Notes: generated by a model not told the origin, from the sequence alone. Positions 11,823-24,402 are shown, numbered from the stretch's first letter. The stretch is 64,000 bases of DNA from Chionoecetes opilio (GCA_016584305.1 JACEEZ010005871.1:1-64000), one strand, 5' to 3'. Translations and numbers: made by a program.

Positions 11823-12765
11823 ATAGACCACTGTATACCTTGACTTTTTCACCGCGACAGTGTTTTTGAATTGCGGGGCTGCCTAGGGGCCCGCGGGGCG
11901 CCCGACAAGAGATATAGTGTTCTAATGGACTATCATAAGACTGTTTATCAGTATATATGTAATAACTGTAATCCTTCGTAATGTTTGTTCTATAATAGTA
12001 TCAATCAAAAAACATAAAACACGCTAAAGAAATGCCCTTACGAGACTATGAAGAATATGCATGAACTTAATATTCACTTAACTTTTGCCATTTAAAACTT
12101 TGCGGGTCAACTTTTTCATGAAAGTGTAATCAATAGAAGTGCAATTTTATTAGCTTTCCATTGATGTATTTCGTTATCTGATAAATTAATTAGAACCATT
12201 CATAAATTAGCATTAATAAAAAATACACTCATCAAACGGTTATTTTACCGATTTATGAAGTTATTTTATTTACTTATATGTTCGTTTCTGATAAATAATT
12301 AGTACCATGTATATTAGCGTTGCCTGAATAAATAACCTTCTCATCGGAAAATTAACCGATGATGATTTTTATTTATTTAGTTAACGCTAATTTTTATGCA
12401 TGGTTCTAATTCATTTATCGATAACGAAATATAGCAATGGAAAGCTAATAAAATGGCGCTTCTATTGATACCTTCAGGATAAAGTTGACCAATTCGCAAA
12501 GTTTTTAAATGGCGAAGAGTTGAGTGAATCTTAAGTTCATGCATATTTCTTCATAGTCACGTAATGGCATTTCTTTAGCGTGTTTTTACTGTTTTTTTAT
12601 TTGATAATATTATAAACAACATTTACGAAGATTACAGTATATCATATATACTGATAACCAGTCTATATGATTCCGTATATAATATATGAATCCGGCGCCC
12701 TCCGACTTCGGGCCCTTGCGCGACAGGCCGATATTCCGTGCGCAGTCCAGTATATAGTGGTCTAT
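11823..12765. mobile_element. 943-bp palindromic (fold-back) element, Mutator-like
   Basis: The two halves are inverted copies of each other. The ends read ATAGACCACTGTATA and TATATAGTGGTCTAT. Inside, TTTTATTAGCTTTCCATTG pairs with CAATGGAAAGCTAATAAAA, and GCTAAAGAAATGCC pairs with GGCATTTCTTTAGC. The flanks are GGTTTTCACC (11813-11822) and GGTTTCACC (12766-12774), a target duplication of about 9 bp with one T difference. Long terminal repeats plus a 9-bp duplication suit Mutator-like elements, but there is no transposase here, so the superfamily is inferred. Confidence 0.8.
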
Positions 12766-12774
12766 GGTTTCACC

Positions 12775-13090
12775 AATTTTTTTCATTTTAAACTCTTAAT
12801 TTTTTTCTTTTCTCAAGCTATTTAGGGCAGTGCAGTGTTTTTGAGTCAGTGTGGTTTGTGCGTGAGCAGGGGAGAGTGTGCGCCTGCATATTGTGAGGGT
12901 TAGCAGGCTGTGTAGTACTTTTTTTTTACCTACTGATCGTACGCTATTGACATATGTTTAAAACTTTTATTTTTTTTGCAGATATGATGTGTTTGATTTA
13001 GTGGAGTCCTAATTTTAGTTGGTTTACCATATTTGTACCTTGTACCGCGGCTGTGATGGGCGCCGTAACTGTGTGAATGAAATCGGACAG
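12775..13090. other. No gene seen; part of the damaged element
   Basis: AT-rich spacer sequence between the palindromic insertion and the coding relic. I see no open frame or site I can support. Confidence 0.4.
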
Positions 13091-14663
13091 TTTTTGTTAC
13101 ATATGGGGAATTTTTTACCCCTGACAGTCTGAAGAAACCTCTTACAAAGAATGTTAAAGCAGCTTATCTGCATTACTTCAAGTGCCGTATAGGTGATCAA
13201 GATAAGAAGGGGGCCCCCTCACGTAGCATGCAACCCCTGTGTGAACCACTTAAATGAAGGGATGCTGCAAAGGGCCATCAGGCTGGCATTCGGCATCCCA
13301 ATGGTTTGGCTGAACAAAAGGATCACAGTACTGACTGCTACTTCTGCTCACTAACATCAAAGGATATTCAGTAAAAACGCAGCTAAAATCAGGTATCCTG
13401 ACTACCTTCTGCCATCAGGCCTGTGCCACTTTGTCCTGTCTCCCAGTTCCAAATTTTTCCAAATTGCAAGTGCTTAAGTGAATCAGATTCGAACGGGAGG
13501 ATAATCCCATGGATACAGACTTTCAAGAAATGGCAGACAACAGAGAGCCCAAATTCATCAGTCCGGAAATGCTACATGACCTTGCTGGGGACCTAGATCT
13601 CCCCAAAGGAGAAAGTAAAGTCCTTGGATCTCGTCTCAAGGAATGGAATTTGCTACAAGAAGGAGTTCTCTCACCACGTTTCGTCGTAGACATAAAAACT
13701 TTCAAGCTTCTTCAAGAGGGAACACAATCTCTGTTACTGCTTTGATGTTGACACACTCATGGAACAACTTTGTGATCTCACACTTATGATAAGAGTGAGT
13801 GGCGCTGTTCATAGATTCAGGAAAAAACACCTAAAGGCCGTTCTTCTGCATAAAGGAAATAGCTTCCGAGTGTTCCAATTGCGCATGGCCATAAAATGAG
13901 TGAAACTATGAAGACTTTGGTTATCTGCTGTTTAAATATAAAAACCCATCAGGGGAATCTGTGTGGGGACCTGAAGGTAATCTCCTTGCTTCTAGGACTC
14001 CAGTTAGGTTACACTAAGCACATGTGGTTTCTTTGTTTGGGGGACTCTAGAGGGGGAACAGCAAACATTACAACAAAAGGAATGGCCAGCACGACCGAAA
14101 GACTCACCTGGCAGGTTCAACCCGTATGTACAAACCTCTTGTTGACAGTGAAAAGGTGTACTTACCTCCATTGCATCTGAAACTTGGGTTAATGAAAAAT
14201 TTTTTTGAAGGCCATGGGTCAAAATGGTGCTGGCTTTCAGTATTTGTTAGCAAGTTTGAATGCAAAGTATCTGAAGCCAAAGTAAGGCAGGTGTTTTCAA
14301 TGGCCCTCAAATTCGTCAACTACTCAATGATGATGCTTTGTAAAGAGCCTAACTGCCCTGGAAAAAGCTGCTTGGAAAGCTTTTTGGCTGTTATAAAGAA
14401 CTACTTAGGTAATGTTCGAGCATCGAATTATGAGGAACTTGTAAATGACATGTTGAAGAGTTACCATGCGCTTGGGGCTCGGATGTCACTCAAAATCCAC
14501 TTTTTCCTTCACATCTTTTAAATTTCTTCCCAACAATCTTGGCGCGGTCAGTGATGAGCAGGGGGAACGTTTCCACCAGGACATTGCCACCATGGAAACC
14601 CGATACCAAGGACGATTCCAGTCCCAACATGATAGGGGACTATTGCTGGATGCTACAACGTGA
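13091..14663 (+). pseudogene. Arthropod repetitive protein family (GERFHQD type), degenerate copy
   Basis: Fragments in three frames follow the order of the better copy at 28340-30007. They include DHSTDCYFC near 13319, SAIRPVP near 13410, NLCGDLKVISLLLGLQLGYTK near 13957 (20-residue core), KVYLPPLHLKLGLMKNFFEG near 14151, NYLGNVRASNYEELVNDML near 14400 and DEQGERFHQDIATMETRYQG near 14552. The family is widespread in arthropod genomes as an uncharacterised, multi-copy protein. I do not know an agreed function. The DCYFC pair could bind zinc. Stops and frameshifts make this copy non-functional. Confidence 0.75.
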
Positions 14664-14908
14664 AAGTACTGCTCCTACAAACAAGAGCAAACTACAGAAA
14701 CACTTCTGATGTACTATGGAGCAGGCGAGTACTTTTTGTGTGTTAGGTATAGTTTTGATCATATGTATATTTAAAACCAATTTGAGATCTTTACTGTTTC
14801 TTCTGAAGAACAGTCTAGATCTGACTGTTCTTCGAACTAGCGCATCTTTCTCTCAAAAAAAATCTCGAAGTTGTGTTCCAAAATACAGATATATATATAT
14901 TTATATGC

Positions 14909-15475
14909 ACACAAACCTCGTTTTCCCGGACTAATAGGAGGGAGCACTGGTCCGGGAACCGCAAAAGTCCGGGAATCGCAACAGTCCAGGAATTATCCTT
15001 AAAAACAAACAAAAAAAAGAAGTCCGATGCCATTACCCACCCCCAGACTCTAGATCCTACTCTAGTATTTACTGTCCGGCAACCGCCAATATCAACTACC
15101 CCACCGCGGACTTTTGCGTTCGCTGAGCATGCTGCCACCTGGCGGGAGGCAGCAGAAAGTGTTCAATAGTTTCAGAGATGTTCCTGCACCAGGGGCAGTG
15201 GGGGTCAGGGGACTAACGGAGGCGGTGCAGGTGAACCGTGAGTGTCGTGTGCCCAAATTAAACAATACGACTGCTGAGCAAAGCTGCCACCTGGCGGGAG
15301 CGCGGACACTGAACCCAGGGGGACAGGAGACGCTCGGACCGCCGGACAATTTGTCAATTTTACGAAAAGGACCAGGCATAAAAAAAAGACTCTGGCATAT
15401 CCCCGGACCTCGGAAATTTTTCCGGCAAATCCGATATCCGGGAAATGGAGGTCCGGGAAATTGAGGTTTTTTGTG
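14909..15475 (+). mobile_element. Tigger-like non-autonomous element (family T4)
   Basis: The inverted ends are CAAACCTCGTTTTCCCGGAC at the left and GTCCGGGAAATTGAGG at the right, matching the CCTCG-type termini of the other Tigger-like families here. No transposase frame is present. A fragment with similar sequence (CCCCTCGTTTTCCCCGGG) lies near 41950. Confidence 0.7.
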
Positions 15476-18400
15476 AAATATTAAAAATCAAAATTTACTG
15501 TGTTTTTGGCATATTTTCGGATTTTTCCCAAAGGGATGGGGCACCTTTTTTGGGATATTTTTTGGAACAAATTTAAGTATTTTTTTTGGGCCAGTTTATG
15601 AAACATTAGGTCCTAATAACCCGCGGCCCCACCAAAATTTTAAATTTCGGTAATATTTTAAACGTAGGGGGATTTTTTTCCCGATTAATTTAAATTATAA
15701 AACCCGTAAAAATTTAAAAGGGGCTTTTTAAAAAATTTTTTTTTTTTAAATCCCGATATTTAAAAAACTAAAACGTCCCAAAAAAAAAGGCAATCCCTTT
15801 TTTTTTTAAAATCAGCGGGCGAAATGTTTTCCAAACTCACACAAATTTAAACTCAAAACCATTTTGGGGGTGGGACCAGGGGTAACCCAAAACAAAGGTG
15901 AAAAAATCTGGGAGTATGGTTCTGGAAAATTTGTCCCCCAAAGAAAAAAAATAACAAGATAAACCAGGGGGTCCATATAAAATTTGTTTGGGGAAAATTA
16001 AAAGGAATGGCTTTCCAAAAATATCTGGATGAAGAATGTAAGAAATTGATAACATCTGGGGGAATTTATGTCACATACTTTTTAAATATGATTTTCTTCC
16101 TAATAAATAAAAACCCATGTCTATCCTTTCCTCCCGACAAATTTCCCCCGCCAATTAACTAACTAGGATCCTTATCGGGGGATAGTAGGGTTGCTTTAAA
16201 TTTGGCTTGTTTTAAATACTCCCGGACGTTAAATCCGAAGTGGCCCAGCGCGGGGAACCCCCTTTAAAGGGGATTTGAAGCAAAGGGGTTTAAGGCGATG
16301 GGGCGGGGCCCGTCAAGTGGGCTTTCACCCCCAAATTTACTGACGCGGCGGTTTTTTTATTTTGGGGTTGATTCTAACCGCCCCTATTGTCTTTACACAT
16401 ATTAAAATTAAGGGTTGGGTACAAATCCCCTTTTTTATAAAAGCACTATATTGAAAAGAAAATGTTTATTAAAGCGAGGGTCTGGGGTGCGGGTATATCC
16501 AACCACGTATATTTAAAATAGATTTATCTCTTAAGGTGGGGAGTGTACTGACCTCTTCCCAAGGGGGGCCGGCGGTGAAAATCGCCCCCAAAACCCCCTT
16601 TTCCAAATTTTCAGGGGGGCTATAGAATCTAATGGGTGGACCCAAATGACCCCGCTTAAAACCCAAGGGTGCAAATTATTTAAGTCCCAATGCTTATTAA
16701 CCACTGGGTTTATTAATTTAATCCAAATCCCTACAAACCTTTTTACTTAAAATTCCTTAAATGATTCCCTTCCCATTAAAAATTATATTACATTCCTACC
16801 ACACCCCCCTCCACGAGCGAAAAATACCCCCCACTCACAAGGGGGGGGGGGAAAAAAAAACCAAACCACTCTCCCAAATTAGGGAGAGGGTGGTTGAATG
16901 GAAAATTTCCACCGGGGGGCCGGCGAAACTGAATTTCCCGGGCTTCATGTGACTAACCCCACCCCACATAGCGCCGGAACTTTTTGATTAGGGGTTTTTT
17001 CGCCTTTTTGGGGTTTTTAGCTTTTTAAAAAAATTTAAAACCGCTCTGATAGAGAAAACCAGTGAATATGCTGACATATACTTGAGGGGGGGGAAAGGAT
17101 TTTTATCCCCTGATGTTATGTACCCCCAGAAAAATAGCCCATCACCATTGACCTCAAATGGTTTTTTGGATCTCTATCAGGGGGTTCGGGGGAAACCTGG
17201 GATGGGAAAAGACAAAAAGTCCTAAAAAAACTCAGATCTTTTAAAATTTTAAATTAGAGATTTGAGGTAATTTTTTGACTGCCTGTCTACCATGTTTTTC
17301 CCAAAAATTGACACCTGCTATCGCTATATTGTACCCCTTTCCCGCCCCCAGGGAAAATGAGTTCCTATGATTTTCCCTTCCCCCCAACAATTTAGTAAGA
17401 TGAGGGTTTTGGGAATTAGTATGGGATGGCAGGTGGAAATTTTGGAAGATCACTTTAAAATTTTCGACCTCGACACCTAATCCCTCATGCCCGGAAACAG
17501 ACCTAATAATTTGGTAAATTTTTTTTCCCTTGGGGGGCTGGCTGGGGCCCAAAGACTGATATTACTCAGGAAATCCCTGCTTTTGTATTTTTTCGGGACC
17601 CCAAACTTCAAGGGTCAGAACTTTTCCCTTTTAATGTTTTTGGGAAGACTTTTTAGTGGGTTTTAAATTTAGTTTCCCTCAAAAGGGAAAAGGGCCTTTT
17701 CCCTATGTCTATCCCCGGATCTGGGATAAAATTCAGGTTCCCTTTAATACCCTACAGATAGGGTCTGAACTGAGGGGAAAACCGGGATAGGCATATTTTT
17801 AAACACTCTTTCAGCCAGGTAGGGCCTTTAAACCAAATCCTGGGGTTCAATTTGGGTTTATTTACTCCCTCGTGACAAAATTTTTTAAATTGGGGATTTT
17901 CATTAGTGGCAATATATTCATTATGAACGGAATACCATTTTCCTCAAAAACCCCTCACTTATTGGTTTGGGAAAGAAAGTGGTTAAATTTTTTTGGTAAT
18001 TATTGGGGGTTTGGGTGCATAAACTGGGAATACCTCCTGTTGTTCGGTTTGGGTTGGGGTATGTGGGATGGGCCCATTATTACCTTACCCCAAAAGCGCG
18101 GGTTGAACATGGGGGGGGGGAGACTTTATGTTTTTTGATAAATTTCCTTAGGAAAACGCCCAAAATATCAGCTCCTATTTTTAAATTGGAAGGGACCTCA
18201 ACGTCCTTGAGGTATTCCCTAACTATTTTTAACCCATTACCCCTCAGCTTTTTCAGCTGTGCCCTTTTTTGGGTCCTTAAACTTTTTAAACTGCCCCCAA
18301 ATATAACACCAGCTTCCTACTTTTATCTTTTCCCCAATTTACTGGGGGGTTAACTATTAAAAGGGTTTGGGACCTCATTATTGGTGAGAAAACCTTTTAT

Positions 18401-19859
18401 GCCCAAAATTTAAACTTTAATTAAATTATGGGTAGTTGTAAAAATTCAACTATCCCCCTGTTTATGGGGGATTTTGGGCACCACTGTCAAAATGGGGTCT
18501 TTACATTGACTGAAGGGACCATTAGGGCTCAAAATTAAAAAGGCCCTTTTGGAACCCTGCTAAACTACTCTTATTAGTGACTGCCATTTTTCCCTACTGT
18601 AGGGCATTTATTATCACTGTTAGGAAAAAGAGGGGATTTATAAATAATTGTTTACATTTCCCACAATTTTTTAAGCTTATAGGGCCTTCCTTTTAAAAAT
18701 GTTTTAAACCCCGGAGACGGTTAGGGAATTCCCAAAGGGGCATTAAAACCCTTTAAATCTCGGTAACAATCTGAATGTTTAAAATGTGGAGGGGGTATGT
18801 TCCCTTCCCCACAAAAAAATCAAATTTTTTATTCGTACTTACTTTAAATACCTGGATATAGGGGGTTTTGGTTTTCATTTTTTTGAAATAGGGCTAAGTG
18901 GGGTTTTCTGGGAGGCTGAAAGTTTGAAACGTAAATTTCAGGCTGTTTGCTTGCGTAACGGGGCTGGATTTAAAAACCCCCTAACCGGGGGTCTTTTAAA
19001 AATGAGGGGGGCTGTATAGCTGATTACCCTCAGCCCTAATAAATCCCGGGGTCTCCCTGTGGGGGGGTTCTTGCTTTTAAAGCCTTGCAAAAGTTTGGGG
19101 GTTTAAAAAAGTTATCGCTGTTGTGAAAAATGAACCACCCCGTAATCCCTCCCCCCTAATTTTCCCCAATTTCCTTTCGGATATTTTTTGACATTCGTAT
19201 TTTGATTTTAAAACAATAGCGGGAAAAATTTCTTTATCCCCAGCTTTTTCTTTAATTTAACTTCAATAAGGGAGTTAAACCATCTCATATTTAAAATTTC
19301 CTTTTCTTTAAAACATGGGGAAACCCGTCTTTAATTTATTAAACCCAAAAGGGAATTTCCTTTAAATTTTCGTCCCCCACACATATTATAAATTTGTGTG
19401 AGCATTGCTAACCCTTTTCTGAAAAAAATACTTCGCTAATTTTTGCCATGATTAGTTAATTAACTCAAAAAAAAATTAAAAGCAAGATTCGGTTTCTATA
19501 TATAATTGTTTGTTGATAATTAATTATTTTTATAAGTGCGGGGAAATGCTGTTTTGGGTGGGCCCAACAGGGCCCCATAACCGGCCTTTTGACCAAACCC
19601 CCACTTAAATTATTACAACTAACTAGTCCTACGTAACCTCTGATGCTATCTACTACCTGGGTTGGTATTTGACAGCTGAGTCATTCCTGACGCCGCGAAA
19701 TACCCCGCCTCCAGCCTCATAAACCGCATTGTGGTAGCTCATAAACCCACCTCCCCCTTTTAAAGACCACTTCGAGCACTGAAAATCAATATTTCCCCCC
19801 CCTCGGGGGACCAATAAAATTTTGGGGTTTTTAAAACAAAAATATTTTTTTAGGTATTT
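15476..19859. other. Homopolymer-smeared, low-reliability sequence
   Basis: The stretch is full of runs such as GGGG, CCCC, TTTT and AAAA at nearly every step. Where a cleaner paralogue exists (16095-16900 against 19860-20289 and 22971-23216), the differences are mostly extended or substituted homopolymers. This looks like consensus or base-call error rather than biology. Open frames here resemble no family I recognise and should not be annotated as genes. Confidence 0.75.
16095..16900 (+). repeat. Noisy copy of repeat R, without insertions
   Basis: It shares TTCCTCCC, CAAGTGGGCTTTCAC, ACCACGTATATTTAAAATAG, GTGTACTGACCTC, CTATAGAATCTAATGGGTGG and CTCACAAGGGGGGGGGG with the copy that runs from 19860 to about 26645. 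This copy lacks both the hAT-like element and the T1 element, so it preserves the empty target sites at 16536-16543 and about 16788-16791. Confidence 0.75.
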
Positions 19860-20289
19860 TTAATCAAACAAAACCCCTGTCTACCTTTCCTCCCCACTAC
19901 AACCCCAGCCAATTTAAATAACTAGGGTACTTACGGGGGATGTAGGGTTTTCAGTAAAATAGGGTTGATTAAAACTGCCTGAAAGTGTGATCCCCAAGTG
20001 GTCAGCGCGTGTCAACCCCCCGTGAAAAGGGCTGAACGGAGGGGGAGGGGAGTTTCTGGGGGCAAGTGGGCTTTCACACCAAGTTACTGACGCGGCAGAA
20101 AGTTATCTGTGTTGATTCTAACATGTCCTATTGTCTTTACACTATATGTACAATTAACGTATGTACAAATCTCTTCTTTATACAAGCACGTATATTAGTA
20201 AGAGATGTTATTAAGGCGAGGGTCTGGAGTGAACTGTATATACAACCACGTATATTTAAAATAGATGTTATCTCATTAGAGGTGTGGAG

Positions 20290-22962
20290 TAGGGTGCCAA
20301 TAAAAATCAAAAGTTTGAATTTTTCTTCCTACTTTGGTGTAATGGTGCATCTATGCAAGAAACCATCGTATGCAAAGTTTGATTTCAATCGGTTGATATT
20401 TAAGGGTGGCGGATTACAACTTTGTTATTTACCCTTATGCACTGGCCTATTAAGGAGGGGATGTCATCTCTTGAAAGCGGACAAGCCGGACATCCCTTCC
20501 CCAGCAGGGCTGCTGGTCCCCCTCTTGGCGAGTATTAGCCCCTCGGTGGGGGGGGGTATCATAGGGAGCCACCCCACTCATTGTGGCCGGCTTGGCCGGG
20601 GAAGGGAAGCCTTCGAGGTCCCGGGCTGTTGATGGCGATGGGCCTCCACAACTTGGAGGAGGAACTGGCGCTGTTCCTCGTCTTTGGTCAGCCGGAGGTT
20701 GAAGGACTGGATGAGCGCCCACTCCCTCGCTCGCTGTGTCGTTGACCACAGCGAAGTCCCTCGATTTGGCGGCAGGCCTCGACGTACGATTCCTCTTCCT
20801 GCCACTTCCGAGGGTTGGCGGACAGGAAGTCGGTCTTGATATCAAGAGCTTCGAAGAGGTGGAGGGAATTTTTCGTGGCGAAGGAGGGCAGTGTTGCCGC
20901 AGGAACTTGTGATGATGGGAGGTTTATTCGCTTGGTGGGTTCCTCGGCTCCTTCATCGTAGAGAATGGCCTGTACATTGTGTACAATTGCTTGTTTGTCG
21001 GAACAGGGAGACGTGAGTCGAACAGTGACAGGCCAATGAGATCTTCGCTCAGTACCAGAAATGGCGGCTCAGAGTGGTGAAGCAGGCCTTCCGAATACTT
21101 TCGTCGTGGTACTGAAGGATGTCCTTAGCGAATCCAAGATCGTTGGCGGGAGCGTAGGATGGAACCGTCGATTCGAACTATCGCAGGACGTAGATCTCGG
21201 TTGCGAACGATGAGAACCGCTGGGGCTGACATTTCTCGAGGTGTGACGACTCCAGTCAGCTGCTCCCGAAACAAGATCATCTTCAGAGCGTAAATGATAC
21301 GCGCCATCCAACGCGCATCGATGAAGCGCTCCGGGGCTACGATCGAGGTCTTCGGAAGAGCGCCGCCGAGGAAAAGGATGCTCAGCTCAGCGAGTTCCTT
21401 ATAGTCCGTCACGGGGCTGCTTTGTCTGAAGCAGACGTTTCAACCTTGAATGAGATCGTCCCTCTTGGAGACCAGAGTCTCCGGCAGATCTTCGTTGGTG
21501 GGAGGGTTTATTGCCGACTGGTTGATGTAAGACCAGTAGTCCTTGAAGCGAGAGAAGATGGTGATCTCAGGACCAGAAGATGACCCCAAACACGTAGAAA
21601 AGGCCTTCTCAAGGACAAGTTCGTGGACGTGATGACGGCAAGCAAGTGAAACGAGGGGTCGGCCGATCTTCTGTTGCAAGATGGTGCATGCACCATTGAT
21701 GGCTCCAGTGTTGGCACTGGTTGTGTCGAAGCACATCGCCACGACTCGTTCCTGGACCCCCCAGTCTTCTAGAGCCTCGAACACAGCTGTAGCGGCGGCA
21801 TCACCAGTTCCGGAGTGCAGTTTCGGGACTCCTAGGAGCTTCTCCACTCCTTCTCCTGTGACGAGGATGGCGAGTCTTTCGCCACGAGTGCCATCGTCCT
21901 GAGGAAGGATCTTCCCGTCCCAATGAACGGTAAAAGGGGTAAGAGGACTGAAAGTCTCTTTGATGCCCTTCGCCAAAGTGGACCTGTACTTCGCTCTTGC
22001 CTGTCGAATGGACTCGGGATTCAGCACAAGCTCTTGTGGATCGTGGCCCAAGCTACTTGCCGTAGCCGCCACAATTCGAAGGGCTTGGCGGCTACTAACC
22101 CCAGTTCTGTCAAGGGCTCTGACGAGATCAGGGGATAGGACGGACTTCGTGCCCCGTGTCCTCAATCGCTTTGGTGGAGAAGCGACCCCGGCGTCGGAAG
22201 AAGAAGTCGATGTGTTGGCAGCGTTGGCTGGACTTGATGACTCAGACGATGACGACTCCAGCTCCACCATCTCTTCTCCTTTTGGCGTCTGTTGACGGCT
22301 ACGTGAGAGAGAGCTTTCACGTCGGCAAACCTTTCGATTCTTTCAGCTTCTTGTCCAGACCAGCCATCGAACCCCGCCTCCCCTTCTCCCGCTGGGCAAG
22401 AAGGAATTCCTTGTCTTCAGGAATGGTCATCAGAGTGAGGGCGTCGGAGTGGGCGATGTCCAAAAGGTCTGGGAGACTTTCTTGGAAGGTCTTCTGTTTT
22501 TCGGCAGGCGTGACTCCAGAGTTATTCTTGCTTTTGCTCAGGATCTTCCACTCGTCGAAAAGTCCAGTAATCTTCCTCCTCACGCTAGTTTCTGCGATGG
22601 TGGGGATCCTAGCTCGTGTCCAGAAGTCGAGGACCTCCTTTGCAGCCTCAGCTGCACCGTCTTCTTCTCTTCCTTGTGTGCGTAGAAAAATCGTCGTAAA
22701 ACGTCTCCACGGCTGGGAAGTTTTGCTCCTGTGATAGTAGGAACACTATGACCAAGAAGCCAAACTTCAGTTTGCTTTCTCGTGGTCATGACCTGAGGGC
22801 GAAAAGAGGAAATGTTCAAGATCGATCCGCCACCTCTAAATATCAACCGATTAGCCTGAAACTTTGCACACGACAGTTTCTAAGTACAAGGCAGAATACC
22901 ACAAAAGTACGTGAAAAAATATTGACTTTGAAAAATTACCCCTATGCGCTATTGGCACCCTA
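20290..22962 (-). mobile_element. hAT-like DNA transposon with an exact 8-bp target duplication
   Basis: The element begins TAGGGTGCCAAT and ends ATTGGCACCCTA. Sequence similarity between the ends extends inward about 125-150 bp (CAATCGGTTGATATTTAAGG against CCTCTAAATATCAACCGATT). GTGTGGAG is duplicated at 20282-20289 and 22963-22970. The copy of repeat R at 16536-16543 has a single GTGGGGAG at the equivalent point, so the empty site is visible. TAGGG ends and 8-bp duplications fit the hAT superfamily. The only gene inside is the minus-strand relic at 20450-22789. Confidence 0.87.
20450..22789 (-). pseudogene. Putative RNase-H-fold (hAT-like) transposase, frameshifted
   Basis: The longest intact piece (22270-21440, 276 codons) has a serine-rich, low-complexity start, then FTVHWDGKILP (Asp about residue 118), AMCFDTTSANTG (Asp about 182) and SLACRHHVHELVLEKAF (about 208-224). 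This is the spacing and context expected of a DDE-type RNase-H core. The N-terminal part lies at 22789-22317, starting at MTTRKQTEVW just inside the terminal repeat. The C-terminal part continues at 21412-21125 with RFIDARWMARIIYALKMILF and then in further frames to about 20450. At least three frameshifts break it. The family is multi-copy in many invertebrates and usually annotated as hypothetical. The transposase role is inferred from its position inside the TIRs. The third acidic residue is not identified. Confidence 0.7.
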
Positions 22963-23296
22963 GTGTGGAGTGTACTGACCTCTCCAAGGTGGGCGGCGGT
23001 GAAATATCGCCACCATGCCATGTGTACAAATTTCAGGTGGCTATAGAATCTAATGGGTGGCAGCCAATGACCGCGCTTCAAACCAAGGTGCTAATTATTT
23101 AAGTGCAATGCTTATTAACCACTGGAATATTAATTTATCCTATCCCAGTACTAATCATTACTTAAATTACCTTAATTATTACCCATTACCATTACAATTA
23201 TATATACAGTAAAAGCCTTATAACTTAGCACGATAGGGGCTCTGGCCCTTGCCGAGTTATTCAATGTGCCGAGTTATGCAATGTCCTCTGATATGG

Positions 23297-23332
<36 letters not shown>

Positions 23333-24087
23333 TAAATACAGTACAGATTTGATATCAAACTCAGCACAAATAGCACGCATGGACGCACCTGCATCCATCC
23401 TTGCCAGCACTTTCACCTTTTCCTGCAGCTCAGGCTCTTCATTTCATTCCCTTCCTGCTGGAGACACCCTTGCGTGATGGAGCTGACATCTTGATATACA
23501 GTACTGTATGATGTAATCCCAAAACATGTAAAATAGGTGGAAAATTCAAGCAAAGGTCAGGAACCAGCGTTTAGGCTGAGCCGTGTTTTTGTCGTCCAAG
23601 CACCGTCTTGGATTACGAATCCCAATCCAATAACATTTGCTGAAATGTGTGTTATACTACTTTGTGATATTGTTTGCAATGTTTTGCATTGATTATTATC
23701 TTGGCTCCTACCAAGCTTGTTGTGTTTTTGAAGCAGAAACCAATCCTTTTTCAATTTTGATAAAAAACGGAATTCGTATCCAAGACGGTGTTTTGGGATT
23801 ACATCATACAGTACTGTATTTCAAGATGTCAGCTCCATCACGCAAGGGTGTCTCCAGCAGGAAGGGAATGAAATTGAAGAGCCTGAGCCTGCAGGAAAAG
23901 ATCAAAAGGACAAAAATACGACTTTATGCGACTGATGATATGCCGAGTGTAAGTGAAGAGATGCAGTTATAACATCAATATGCCAAGATACATTATTTTT
24001 TGCCGACTTTCTGTTTACATGTTCACAGAAGAGGTTGTGAGGGCATGATATGCCGAATGAAAACCATGAGATGCAGTTTAGGTGAGG

Positions 24088-24402
24088 CGGTAGCAGAGTG
24101 GTTCGATCCCGAGTGAGACCCATAAATCCACTTGAAATCTTTCTGCACCGTCGAGTGCCTAAGAACACCCCATGCCCTGTCCATTAACTCTACCTTCGAC
24201 TGCGAGTGCATTGGAGGACACAGGGGGCGGCATGAGCCCTAATCACAGGCTCACTATAACAATCCTGCTGCGCCACCACGGGCGAGGGCCAACCATCACA
24301 GCCCTCGAGTGAGCCTCCAGGGCTACCATCCCACCCCTGGAGCTCACTGCCTTACACGCGCTATAGGTATAGGTGTACAAAAAAAAAAAAAAAAAAAAAA
24401 TC
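24088..24402 (+). repeat. tRNA-derived SINE inside T1 (left duplicate)
   Basis: It starts with GAGGCGGTAGCAGAGTGGTT and the B-box-like GGTTCGATCC, continues through ACCACGGGCGAGGG and ends in a poly-A run. The middle of the tRNA-like head is deleted relative to 37555-37905. Confidence 0.8.

Larger units (their letters stand above)
11646..14720 (+). mobile_element. Second copy of the ACACTGGG-ended element, damaged
   Basis: The left end ACACTGGGCGACAA matches the terminus ACACTGGGGAACAA of the intact element at 28033-30489 at 12 of 14 positions. The coding relic downstream belongs to the same protein family. I did not find the right terminus, so the 3' boundary is approximate and the copy may be truncated. 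The palindromic element at 11823-12765 is inserted near its 5' end. Confidence 0.55.

Noticed and set aside
15837..19019. Several open frames of 60-116 codons
   Set aside because: They lie in smeared sequence where homopolymer length is unreliable, and none resembles a known family.
20066..20632. 188-codon plus-strand open frame
   Set aside because: It crosses from repeat R into the hAT-like terminal repeat and runs antisense to the transposase-like relic, so it is a chance frame.
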